Source: Pyrinomonas methylaliphatogenes
GTDB taxonomy: Bacteria; Acidobacteriota; Blastocatellia; Pyrinomonadales; Pyrinomonadaceae
DNA: 60,000 nucleotides
Assembly (NCBI RefSeq): GCF_000820845.2
Contig: NZ_CBXV010000008.1
Span: 1-60,000 of the forward strand
Reading direction: 5' to 3'
This document shows positions 37,977-47,996 of the stretch, one piece after another. The position numbers were made by a program, and so were the translations under genes. The notes beneath the pieces are model-generated. The model was not told the DNA's origin. It worked only from the letters and a program-made list of their open reading frames with translations, and searched no databases. Numbering within the stretch: the stretch's first letter is position 1; each line of letters begins with the position of its first letter.

Positions 37977-39506
37977 TCAATTGCTCGCTTCGCTTTTCTT
38001 TACTGCACTATCCTGTGCCTCTTGTGAGATAATATAGATGCGGCGCAAAGCGATAGAATAACCTATTATGTAGTATATATACCATTGATAGGCAACCGAA
38101 CCGAAAAAACTACTGACCATGTACGCAATAATACTAGCTTGCAATCCAACAGTTAGGTGGTAGAAGCATGAGGTGCGTCGGTCCGCAAAAGTCCTCTGTT
38201 CTATCTGCCACAGCTTTTTGAGTGGTGCCACAATGAAGCCAATGTACAGAATGAGGGCTGGGAAACCAAGCTCAGCAGCGACTTGCGTATAAGCGTTGTG
38301 GCTCACTAATTCATGGGAAGATACGATATGAAAGTTTTCCATTCCGACGCCGAATATTGGATTATGCAATGCGACAAAGAGCGAACGCCAAAGAAGATCC
38401 CTACGAGCAATGGATGAACCGACTGGATCAAGTTCAGGGATGAAGATTGAAAGCAATCTGAGACCGTAATTGCCCGGCGCAAAGATCAGAAAGAGCAGTA
38501 AGACCAACAGGGCAACGGCCATCACGCTGAAGCGTTGGCGTCGTCCGAGCTTCCACATCAAGACCAAAAAAGAGACGACAAATCCTAAAAAGGCGCCGCG
38601 CGAGTAGGTGACGACCATCGCCATCGTCATCAACGCGGCGCACGCGGCATAGAGGATTTTGCGGACGGGGTTGCGCGTACCGAAAAAGAGCGCGACGGCA
38701 ATAGGGATCATCATCACCAGATGAAGCGCCATGTCGTTGGGGTTGCCGAACATGCCGCCGAGCGCGCCTTTCACACGGAAACCGTTCACCGTCAAATTCC
38801 CGCTCTGAAAATCGCTGATCGCACGGTAGCTCAAAAAGACGCCGACGCCGAGCGATAACCACATCAAACCTTTGAGCCGCCGTTCGGTGCGCACCACGTT
38901 GACCAGCACGATGAACATCAGGACGACTTTGATGAAGGAGTCGCTGAAGGCCGCCCAAGCCTCGCCCGGATTGATGGCCAGTGGCATCCCCAGAAGCGCC
39001 CACAGGCAGAAGAGGAGCAAAAAGTTGACTTCGCGCGGGCGCGCCGTCAGATTCCCTTCGAGCGCGAATTGCGTCGGGATGAAGACGACCAGCGTGAAGG
39101 CGGCGAGCCAGAAGGCGAGCGAAGTCAGCGACGAAAACGCTGGGATCCACTCATAGGGGCGAAAATAGAGAACGGCGGTGAAAAGAAATAGCCCAATGTA
39201 ACTGATCGCATGGCCGCGCCGCGCCAACCATGGTTCGCCCTTGCCGATCTCCTCGGAACTCTTCCCGCGATCTGCAACCTCCAGAGAAGGGTGAGCCTCA
39301 ATTTTCGACCCGCTTTCGGCAGATGCTGCGCCCGACTCCGAATGCGAAAAAGGGAGAGTTTCCCCTCCCAGCTCATCTTGCGCTTTTAGTGATCGAGGCG
39401 GCCTGATCGCCTCATCGTCGCCACCCGCCCGCGAGAGATCCTTTCCCGCTGGCGTGATCGTCTCGTAATCAAGCACCGGACCGAATTGATCTTCGCCCCT
39501 GTTCAT
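37977..39506 (-). CDS. O-antigen ligase/polymerase family membrane protein (Wzy_C type) with long N-terminal tail
   Basis: A polytopic membrane protein of about 509 residues from the ATG at 39506 (MNRGEDQFG), chosen because GGAAG lies five bases upstream. The first 100 residues are acidic and polar, with no membrane segment, then around ten helices follow (YIGLFLFTAVLYF, AFWLAAFTLVVFI, VVLMFIVLVNVV and others). The Wzy_C-type motif is FHIVSSHELVSHNAYTQVAA, with the conserved His and H-N-x-Y, in a periplasmic loop. Proteins of this superfamily ligate O-antigen to lipid A or polymerise repeat units. The hydrophilic N-terminal tail is unusual. It is the second-largest glycan enzyme downstream of the ABC exporter. 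Confidence 0.82.
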   Translation of the reverse strand: MNRGEDQFGPVLDYETITPAGKDLSRAGGDDEAIRPPRSLKAQDELGGETLPFSHSESGAASAESGSKIEAHPSLEVADRGKSSEEIGKGEPWLARRGHAISYIGLFLFTAVLYFRPYEWIPAFSSLTSLAFWLAAFTLVVFIPTQFALEGNLTARPREVNFLLLFCLWALLGMPLAINPGEAWAAFSDSFIKVVLMFIVLVNVVRTERRLKGLMWLSLGVGVFLSYRAISDFQSGNLTVNGFRVKGALGGMFGNPNDMALHLVMMIPIAVALFFGTRNPVRKILYAACAALMTMAMVVTYSRGAFLGFVVSFLVLMWKLGRRQRFSVMAVALLVLLLFLIFAPGNYGLRLLSIFIPELDPVGSSIARRDLLWRSLFVALHNPIFGVGMENFHIVSSHELVSHNAYTQVAAELGFPALILYIGFIVAPLKKLWQIEQRTFADRRTSCFYHLTVGLQASIIAYMVSSFFGSVAYQWYIYYIIGYSIALRRIYIISQEAQDSAVKKSEASN

Positions 39507-39710
39507 TTCAGCTTCCGCGCTGCACGGTGTCCAGATCCGTACCGACGCAGCCATCTTCCTTCACGCGCCTCCATGCGCCCAACCTCTATCCTCATCCCCT
39601 CGACGCAGTTACCCCTTCGCCTCGCGCATCACGCTCGAAACGAGCGAAGGCGGGATCTGGATTGAAGGCGCTTTTCTGGCCTTCAGCTAAAACGGCCTAT
39701 GCCACCCCTC

Positions 39711-40886
39711 TCAGACGGCGACGCTCTCCTCGTCATAGACGATGGCCCGCACCCTCTCGCGCAAGGCGATCTCGAATTGGCGCGCCTCTTCGACTTCGGT
39801 AAAAGCTAGGGCGCGCAACTGCTGTTCTATGCGCCGCCGATAATCCGAAACGAGCGAATCGGAGACGCCCAAACGCGCCGCCGCCTCAAGTTGCGTGATA
39901 TGTTCCGGGCTCAAGTAGCAGTACCACAAAACGCCAAGAATGCGATTGTACTGTTTGCTCTTGCCGCGCACGGCTTCGTACAACCCCTGAAGGAAACGAT
40001 CGACACAACGGGCCGCTTCTCGCTCAGCCTCGCGACGCAACAGTCCCTGCTCAGGGTTATCGCGCCCATCCACCGGCTCGAAAGGACGCCCGCCATCCTC
40101 CACCTCATCGCTCCCGAGCGGGACCAAGTAGATGTCCATGACGGGCAGACGCGACATGACGAGACTGCGCAAGGTTCGAACATCGACCGGAGAATCGACC
40201 GCTTCGAGGACAGAAACGATCAGATCTTCCAGATCCGAGTTGCTGATGATGATCTGCGCGTCTCCCGTACACCCGACCATGCGCGTATCGCGTTGGCGCA
40301 CTGGGACCATCTGCACGCGCTGCTCCAACTCATGCGTCGGACGGCGCGCTTTACTATCGGGCCATTCGCGCAACCCGTAGACGCGATCGCCCAATCGACG
40401 ATAGGGGTCATCGGAGCCTGCCCCATCGAATCGGCGGAAATTCGGACTCGACTGGATGATGGTCGAAATCCGCCGCGCCAAGCGGTAAGATTCCGGATGT
40501 CGTTTGCGCAATTCCGCGGTCAATATATTGGTCAGTTCGATCTGCCCGATCTCACACTCGATCTCCGCATCGCTCATCCCGGTGTCGAGATAGTGCTGAA
40601 AACGACCTTTGCTCAATAAGGCGACGAAGAGCTCTTGTGTTAAATCCGTATAAGCGCTGGCGCGTCCCTCACCTTCCGTAAGCAGACCGGCGCTTTGCGA
40701 AGCTCTGACTAGCGGATGCTGACAAACGATGCGATGCAACTCGGTCCATAATCGCCCGACATCGGAACGGGTCAGCCAGTCGCGCCATTGGCCCGGCTGA
40801 CGCGCCCCACCCTCCCCTGCGCTGTACTTGTTGCTGGTCGCAGAGTGCTCTGAATGGTCGTTGTGCTCGGCAGATATGACAACCAT
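39711..40886 (-). CDS. Sigma-70-like regulatory protein
   Basis: A 391-residue soluble protein. An N-terminal half contains LTQELFVALLSKGRFQHYL and ESYRLARRISTIIQSSPNFR, and the C-terminal quarter has a helix-turn-helix stretch ITQLEAAARLGVSDSLVSDY then RRIEQQLRAL, like sigma-factor region 4. The middle, with an insertion of polar residues and a predicted effector-like region, is not recognised. I infer a sigma-70-related or response-type transcription regulator; no DNA target is known. It is divergent from the zinc-finger gene at 41606, a common arrangement for a sigma factor and its partner. No strong ribosome binding site precedes the ATG. Confidence 0.45.
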   Translation of the reverse strand: MVVISAEHNDHSEHSATSNKYSAGEGGARQPGQWRDWLTRSDVGRLWTELHRIVCQHPLVRASQSAGLLTEGEGRASAYTDLTQELFVALLSKGRFQHYLDTGMSDAEIECEIGQIELTNILTAELRKRHPESYRLARRISTIIQSSPNFRRFDGAGSDDPYRRLGDRVYGLREWPDSKARRPTHELEQRVQMVPVRQRDTRMVGCTGDAQIIISNSDLEDLIVSVLEAVDSPVDVRTLRSLVMSRLPVMDIYLVPLGSDEVEDGGRPFEPVDGRDNPEQGLLRREAEREAARCVDRFLQGLYEAVRGKSKQYNRILGVLWYCYLSPEHITQLEAAARLGVSDSLVSDYRRRIEQQLRALAFTEVEEARQFEIALRERVRAIVYDEESVAV

Positions 40887-41605
40887 ATTTGACGATGAAA
40901 TCCCTTGAAGGCTCAGCTAGGCATGATCTATACGAACAGCGACGTGCAAGCTGGATTTAGGTCAAAGCCTTGTGAGAGGTTCTCGCCGAGGGTTCGGGGT
41001 CCTCGCGCCTCCAAAAACCTTTGAACAGCAGCAAACATCGAGAGCGATCCTCGTCGTTAGCCGCCTTCCATATCTCGCGCCTTCACACCAAATCCTTTAT
41101 TAAAGATTTTCAACGAAGCACCGCTCTAGGTAGGGTCTCGTCTGGCTAGAGCGATACCTGTCTGATGTTCCGAGGAGAGCGGCGTTTGACGGAACTCTTC
41201 GCTTTCAAGCCCCGCTATCTCCGCTCAAGGTCCGCGCCCAACAGCCGCAAAGGGGAAAGGGAGCGACTCACTAACTGGGGAGCCGAAAGGGCGCGGGCCC
41301 CCACGACGCGAAAGATGTTACCAATAAATCCCCAAATGAGCAACATTTTTTTACACCAATCGCGCCGAGAGAGTTGACTGGGGGCGAAATGGACCAGCGT
41401 TCCGCTATTTTCGCCCGAGATTATGGAAATGGGTGCGCATTAGTTTTTTCTATCTGTTGGCGGAACGAAGCGCGTCTATTGTGCTCGCGGCTAACACTTG
41501 TCTGTCCCCCTTAGCTACAGCCACACAGGCGGCGCGTGGTTTGGGTTCTGCCTTTAAGGCCTGCGTCTTGCGACCTATTAAAGAGTCCTCGGGGAGAGAC
41601 TAAAG
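40887..41605. promoter_or_regulatory. Long divergent intergenic region between the sigma-like gene and the zinc-finger gene
   Basis: About 720 bases lie between two divergent genes. No protein-coding gene with a good start or motif was found here. The inverted repeat at 41122-41153 is the main structure seen. Promoters for both genes must be inside, but no -35/-10 or sigma-54 type element stood out. A T-rich stretch (CATTTTTTTACACC) lies near 41345. Nothing resembling a known riboswitch class was recognised. Confidence 0.45.
41122..41153. repeat. Perfect 8-base inverted repeat with 16-base spacer
   Basis: CGCTCTAG at 41122-41129 and CTAGAGCG at 41146-41153 are exact reverse complements across 16 bases. 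It could be a hairpin in RNA or an operator for a dimeric regulator. There is no T-run after it on the plus strand, so it is not a simple terminator. Confidence 0.5.
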
Positions 41606-41944
41606 ATGCGCCCTTTTAAAACGGCGGCGTTTTGCAAACAACGGACGTGCCCTTCTACGGATGCTCTGCTCTCATACATAAATGATGCGCTCTCTCCGGA
41701 AGAGGGGGCGGAAATCGCTAAGCACGTATCGACCTGCGATTTTTGCGGCGCGGAACTACACCTTTTGAAGCGCTTCCCCCCAAAATCGAGAACCGCTGCC
41801 GATAATTGTCAGCAGAATCCGATCCCTCTCTATCTGCGCATCTATGCTGAGCGGCAACTGCGACCGGAAGCGGAGCTAGTGGTGAGTCGATCTCACTTGC
41901 TCGAATTTTCCGAGCATGATTCGCTGATCCTCCTAGAGACGTGA
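41606..41944 (+). CDS. Small zinc-finger protein, putative anti-sigma-like
   Basis: A 112-residue protein with DALLSYINDALSPEEGAEI and then KHVSTCDFCGAEL, a His-x3-Cys-x2-Cys arrangement as in zinc-finger anti-sigma domains. An upstream Cys pair (FCKQRTC) may add to metal binding. GGGGAGAG eight to ten bases before the ATG is the ribosome binding site. There is no membrane helix, so it would act in the cytoplasm, perhaps on the sigma-like protein encoded divergently. That partnership is inferred from position and motif only. Confidence 0.55.
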   Translation: MRPFKTAAFCKQRTCPSTDALLSYINDALSPEEGAEIAKHVSTCDFCGAELHLLKRFPPKSRTAADNCQQNPIPLYLRIYAERQLRPEAELVVSRSHLLEFSEHDSLILLET

Positions 41945-42011
41945 GCGCCTCGGGGCGAAAGCAGGGGCTTCCTGATCGGGATGGCCACCGGAGCCATGAG
42001 ATTATCACGCA

Positions 42012-43829
<1,818 letters not shown>

Positions 43830-44117
43830 GATTTGCGCCCCCTTCGCGACTCGTTCAGCAGGATTAGGGCGAGCTTCCGCTTCATCCTACAATTAGCCGC
43901 GACCAAATGGGAAGCGCGAGGAGATCGATCTTGAACTTGAGGAAGGCGCGCCGCCCTCAGAGGTGAGATGATCGGCACATCCGCGGTCACATGGCGGCCT
44001 TATGGTCGCTCTCCGTCCTTGGACAGATGATGAACCGTTCGCCTTCCCAATCTTTCCGGATTCCGCTTCGGGAACGAGGAGGTGTGCGGCACGGCGCTGC
44101 GCGATTCGACGGGCGAT

Positions 44118-45068
44118 TTACGCCCGTCTTTCGCGGTCGATGCGTTCGGCGAAATAGGCGATCGTCTTCTGCAAGCCTTCCCGAAGAGGCACGGTCGGCC
44201 TCCAACCGAGAAGCCGCTCCGCGCGCGTGATATCGGGGCGACGCTGTCGAGGATCGTCCTGCGGCAATGGGCAGTACCGGACGCGCACTTCGCGACCGCA
44301 CAGGCGAGCCACTTCTTCGGCCAGCTCGCGGATGGTGAACTCGCCCGGATTGCCGAGGTTGACGGGAAGATGTATGTCTTCCGCTTCGGTGTTCATCAAA
44401 CGGATTAAACCCTCGACGAGATCATCCACGTAGCAGAAAGAGCGCGTCTGCGCGCCCGAACCGTAAACGGTGAGCTCCTCGCCGCGCAGAGCCTGCACGA
44501 TGAAGTTCGAGACGACGCGCCCATCGTTCTCCAACATGCGCGGGCCGTAGGTATTGAAGATTCGCGCGATGCGCGTATCGACCTTGTTCTGTCGATGGTA
44601 GTCCATCATCAACGTTTCGGCGACGCGCTTCCCTTCGTCGTAGCAACTACGGACTCCGATCGGATTGACATTTCCCCAGTAGTCTTCCGTCTGCGGGTGG
44701 ACCTGCGGGTCGCCATAAACTTCCGAAGTCGAAGCCTGAAGGATGCGCGCTTTGACGCGCTTGGCCAGCCCGAGCATGTTGATCGTGCCCATCACGTTGG
44801 TCTTCACCGTTTTGACCGGATTGTATTGGTAGTGCACGGGCGAGGCGGGGCAGGCTAAGTTGTAGATCTGATCGACTTCGAGCAGAATCGGCTGGACCAC
44901 GTCGTGCCGAATCACTTCGAAGCGCGGGTTACTCATCAAGTGATAGATGTTCTCCTTGCGCCCGGTGAAGAAGTTATCAAGACAGATGACCTCATGACCT
45001 TCGTTGAGCAATCGTTCGCACAGATGCGAACCGATGAACCCCGCGCCGCCGGTGACGAGTATTCTCAT
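44118..45068 (-). CDS. UDP-glucuronate decarboxylase (UXS-type SDR)
   Basis: An extended SDR enzyme of about 316 residues that converts UDP-glucuronate to UDP-xylose. The start is the ATG at 45068 ([10 protein letters not shown]), since GAAGG lies four bases upstream and the 18 codons before it add nothing. Marks: [15 protein letters not shown] (NAD site), [20 protein letters not shown], and [13 protein letters not shown] (Y-x3-K). The [11 protein letters not shown] and [11 protein letters not shown] stretches are typical of UXS rather than 4-epimerases. No UDP-glucose dehydrogenase is in the window, so its substrate must come from elsewhere. It feeds a pentose into the glycan or into another pathway. 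Confidence 0.85.
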   Translation of the reverse strand: MRILVTGGAGFIGSHLCERLLNEGHEVICLDNFFTGRKENIYHLMSNPRFEVIRHDVVQPILLEVDQIYNLACPASPVHYQYNPVKTVKTNVMGTINMLGLAKRVKARILQASTSEVYGDPQVHPQTEDYWGNVNPIGVRSCYDEGKRVAETLMMDYHRQNKVDTRIARIFNTYGPRMLENDGRVVSNFIVQALRGEELTVYGSGAQTRSFCYVDDLVEGLIRLMNTEAEDIHLPVNLGNPGEFTIRELAEEVARLCGREVRVRYCPLPQDDPRQRRPDITRAERLLGWRPTVPLREGLQKTIAYFAERIDRERRA

Positions 45069-45118
45069 TTTGCCTTCGCCTCTCTGATTTTGAAAGAGAT
45101 GTTCGCCGTGGACCCATT

Positions 45119-46669
45119 TCAAACGCTCGCTGCCACCTCGCCCGATGATTCAATCGATCGCGCGTCGCTTTCAGCCTTTGCCTGTTCGAGCGCCTCCGCA
45201 GAACTCGAACGGCGTCGGCGGCGCCGCTTCTTCTTTTTGGGGGCCTCTTCGACGCGCCCGTTGACAGTAGCCAGCGCCGCCAGCAGCAGGAACAAGAGCG
45301 CGTTAGCCGTCGTGTGGAGCGTGAAATCGAAGAAGCTGTGGACCAGCACGGCGAAGCAACCGGTCATCGCGCCCGTCGCCACGGCGCGGCGGAAAGGATC
45401 GCGCGATTGTCGCCTGATGAAACCGAGCCGAAAGAGAGCGATGATGAAGACGAGGCCGAGCGCCGCGCCGACTATTCCGGCATCGGAGAGTATCTGCAGA
45501 TAATCGTTGTGCGCCTGTTCGACGCGGAACTGACCGCCGCGCGTATCATACCGCGTGTAAGCGAGGCTGTAAGCGCCGAGCCCCGCGCCGAGCAACGGAT
45601 GATCGCGGATGATTTCGAGCGTGACGCTCCAGAAATGGGCGCGCCCCGTGGTCGGATCCTGCGAATTGACCGTTCCGAAGAAACGGCTCAAAGACTCTTC
45701 GCCGCCGTACAGGAGCGATCCGAAGACGATGGCGAGGAGCAGCGCGAAGGCCAGACCGAGCCTGATCGCGACGGGGCGCAAGCCGGATCGCTCTTCAGTC
45801 GCGTCGCCCTCCTTTCGCGCGCGGAACTCCGTCAACGAGATGAGGAAGACGATCTCGGCGACGAGGCTGACGAGCCCGCCGCGCGAATTGGTCATGATCA
45901 ACGCGATCCCCATCAATCCGGCAGCGAATCCGTAAAGGAGCCTTCGGTCGGCTTCGACCGCGCCGCCGGCGAGCGCCAGCGCCAGCGGCAGAGCGAGCGC
46001 CAACTCCATATAACCGGCGAAATGGTGCCGGTTGATGAACGGTCCGAACGGGATCGCATCCTTCAATTCAGCGACCCAGAAGATCTTCCCCTGACTCGTG
46101 AACGCCTGCATCATGCTGAAGAGCGCGAGCAGGAAACCGAAGATCGTGATCGTGCGGACCATTAGCCGCAAACGGCGCGGGCTATCGACGAAGGCGAGCG
46201 TCGCGGCGAAGTAGATCGTCAGCGAAACTATCTGGATGATGGCGATGCGCGTCCAGAAAGGATCGAGCGAAAGCGTTTTGACCGGTTCGACCGACAGCGC
46301 GTCCGTCCCGATGGCCGCGCCGATCGGCAACAACTGGACCAGTCCGATCAAAGCCAAGCCGATGAGCGGCAGTTGCAGCGCGTTGCGACTTACGCGCAAC
46401 CAGCCGGTCCGCCAAGCGTCAACGGCCCAGAAGAAGACGATCGCCGCCGCGCCCGCTTGAAAGAAGGCGAGCGACCAGGTGTGAACCGTGCCGTAGGCGA
46501 GGGTCGAAAGGACCATCGCCAGACAGATGATGAGGATGACGAAGCGGCTCGCGATCGTATGCGGCAGTTCGGCGACCAACTCCAGTTTAACCGGCGCTTC
46601 TGCCGCCACCGCTTCTTCTTTCGCCAGAGCCTCCGCTGTTGCCGATCTGTTCAAGGATGAACTTGTCAT
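45119..46669 (-). CDS. O-antigen ligase/polymerase family membrane protein (Wzy_C type), second copy
   Basis: A 516-residue polytopic protein: about 40 polar residues, then more than ten membrane helices ([33 protein letters not shown]-like segments, [19 protein letters not shown]). The periplasmic loop motif is [20 protein letters not shown] with the family's H-N-x-Y/His. The C-terminus is a highly basic tail with runs of Lys and Arg ([12 protein letters not shown]) followed by Ser/Glu. It is not closely similar to the copy at 37977 outside the helix pattern. Its start lies 83 bases inside the 3' end of the TPR gene; a GTG further in would shorten the overlap. It either ligates or polymerises the glycan. 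Confidence 0.82.
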   Translation of the reverse strand: MTSSSLNRSATAEALAKEEAVAAEAPVKLELVAELPHTIASRFVILIICLAMVLSTLAYGTVHTWSLAFFQAGAAAIVFFWAVDAWRTGWLRVSRNALQLPLIGLALIGLVQLLPIGAAIGTDALSVEPVKTLSLDPFWTRIAIIQIVSLTIYFAATLAFVDSPRRLRLMVRTITIFGFLLALFSMMQAFTSQGKIFWVAELKDAIPFGPFINRHHFAGYMELALALPLALALAGGAVEADRRLLYGFAAGLMGIALIMTNSRGGLVSLVAEIVFLISLTEFRARKEGDATEERSGLRPVAIRLGLAFALLLAIVFGSLLYGGEESLSRFFGTVNSQDPTTGRAHFWSVTLEIIRDHPLLGAGLGAYSLAYTRYDTRGGQFRVEQAHNDYLQILSDAGIVGAALGLVFIIALFRLGFIRRQSRDPFRRAVATGAMTGCFAVLVHSFFDFTLHTTANALLFLLLAALATVNGRVEEAPKKKKRRRRRRSSSAEALEQAKAESDARSIESSGEVAASV

Positions 46670-47972
46670 ACCATATCTTCCCGAAAATCGGACACACGGC
46701 TGAAAAACATGGTTCGCGCACGATGCGCACGGTGACCGCTTCGGTCTGCGGCGCGGTGGTGAAATCGAGCGTCACGGGTTGCCATTCGTTCGTCCCGTCG
46801 GGCACGGGGGCTGATTCGGCGAGCACGCGATCGGGATTGCCCGCATCGACCACCTGGGTGACGAGCGTGCTCGCGCTCTTCAGAGCTTCGGTGCGGAAGA
46901 AGTAGGTCAGACGGTAGCGCGTCGCCGGTTCGACGACGATGAATTGCGAGACGCCGCGAAACTCGATCGTCTTCGGCGCGTTGAAAATGAGCCGGAGACT
47001 CCGCTCCCCGCTATAAGCGACGCGCGCGTCGAGGCGGATCTGCGGCTGCGAGGTTTGGGCCACCTGCCACCCGAAAAGGTCCGCGCCGTAAGTGGCGACA
47101 TCTTCCTCGAAATCCCCGTTGAGCAATCTGCCCACCGCCGCCGGCGATTCGGGTTCGAGCGCGCGATGAATATCGAGCACGAGCCTAAAGCGCTTGGCTT
47201 CAAATGACGATCTGATCAGCGCTTCCCCGGCCTCGCGTTGGTCGCGTTTTTCGTCGGCGCTCAAACTATTCCATAGCTGCAAAGCATCATCGAGCCGCCG
47301 CAATCCCAGCAGATACTGGACCAGTTGCGCGCGCGCGCCAGCGGAGCTGCCGACCTTCGCGATCACCGTCGGGATATCGCCATCGTAAACGTGCCATGCG
47401 AGGTTGAAGATCTGCGGGCGCAAGGTCGGATCGGCTTCGCCAGCGACCTTCAACTGCTCGAACGCCTCGTCCGTCCGCCCCTGTCGCAGCAGGAGGTTCC
47501 CCAGCATCCAACGCGGTTGCGCGTAGTGAGGGGCGAGTTCAACCGCGCGTTTCAATGCCCGCTCGCCGCCCGAAGGATCGCCCGCTTGTTCGCGCGCGCG
47601 CCCAAGTTCCACCCACAGGCGATAATCGTGCGGCGAGAGCGCGACCGCTCGTTCGTAATCCTCAAGCGTTGCGGCGATCTCTTCGGTCGTGAGCGCTTCG
47701 CGCGAGCTTCGCACGGCGAGGCTGTAGTAAGGCTGCGGATCGAACGGCACGAGCCGCGCGGCGATGCGCGCCGTTTCCGAGTCGGGAGCGCGTTCGGCCA
47801 TCGTGTGGCCGATGCACCAACGCGCGACGATCCACGCTGCCGCGAGCGCGCCCAAGCTCAGCAGGATGAGCGATGCGCGCCGCCACGCCGGCAACACGTT
47901 GATCAGAACGAGTCGATCGGAAGACATCTTCTCCGGTCCGTGGTTCGAGCTTGACGAATTATCCATCAACAT
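46587..47972 (-). CDS. TPR protein with single N-terminal membrane helix and beta-sandwich C-terminus
   Basis: About 460 residues, started at the ATG at 47972; a TTG at 47987 and an ATG at 47966 are alternatives. A membrane helix (ASLILLSLGALAAAWIVAR) lies near the N-terminus, then TPR repeats: YERAVALSPHDYRLWVELGR, ALKRAVELAPHYAQPRWMLG and QLKVAGEADPTLRPQIFNLA. The last 170 residues (LNGDFEEDVATYGADLFGWQ onward) look like a carbohydrate-binding-type jelly roll, with SLRLIFNAPKTIEFRGVSQF. It probably sits in the periplasm, anchored in the inner membrane. It is next to the ligase/polymerase and may assemble a complex with it. Confidence 0.72.
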   Translation of the reverse strand: MLMDNSSSSNHGPEKMSSDRLVLINVLPAWRRASLILLSLGALAAAWIVARWCIGHTMAERAPDSETARIAARLVPFDPQPYYSLAVRSSREALTTEEIAATLEDYERAVALSPHDYRLWVELGRAREQAGDPSGGERALKRAVELAPHYAQPRWMLGNLLLRQGRTDEAFEQLKVAGEADPTLRPQIFNLAWHVYDGDIPTVIAKVGSSAGARAQLVQYLLGLRRLDDALQLWNSLSADEKRDQREAGEALIRSSFEAKRFRLVLDIHRALEPESPAAVGRLLNGDFEEDVATYGADLFGWQVAQTSQPQIRLDARVAYSGERSLRLIFNAPKTIEFRGVSQFIVVEPATRYRLTYFFRTEALKSASTLVTQVVDAGNPDRVLAESAPVPDGTNEWQPVTLDFTTAPQTEAVTVRIVREPCFSAVCPIFGKIWYDKFILEQIGNSGGSGERRSGGGRSAG

Positions 47973-47996
47973 GCCGCGCCGCTTCAAATGGGAAGC

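Noticed and set aside
41281-41400. Possible structured RNA (riboswitch-like) upstream of the zinc-finger gene
   Set aside because: No match to the conserved cores of the riboswitch classes I could recall, including the cyclic di-GMP class; only the short inverted repeat at 41122-41153 is supported.
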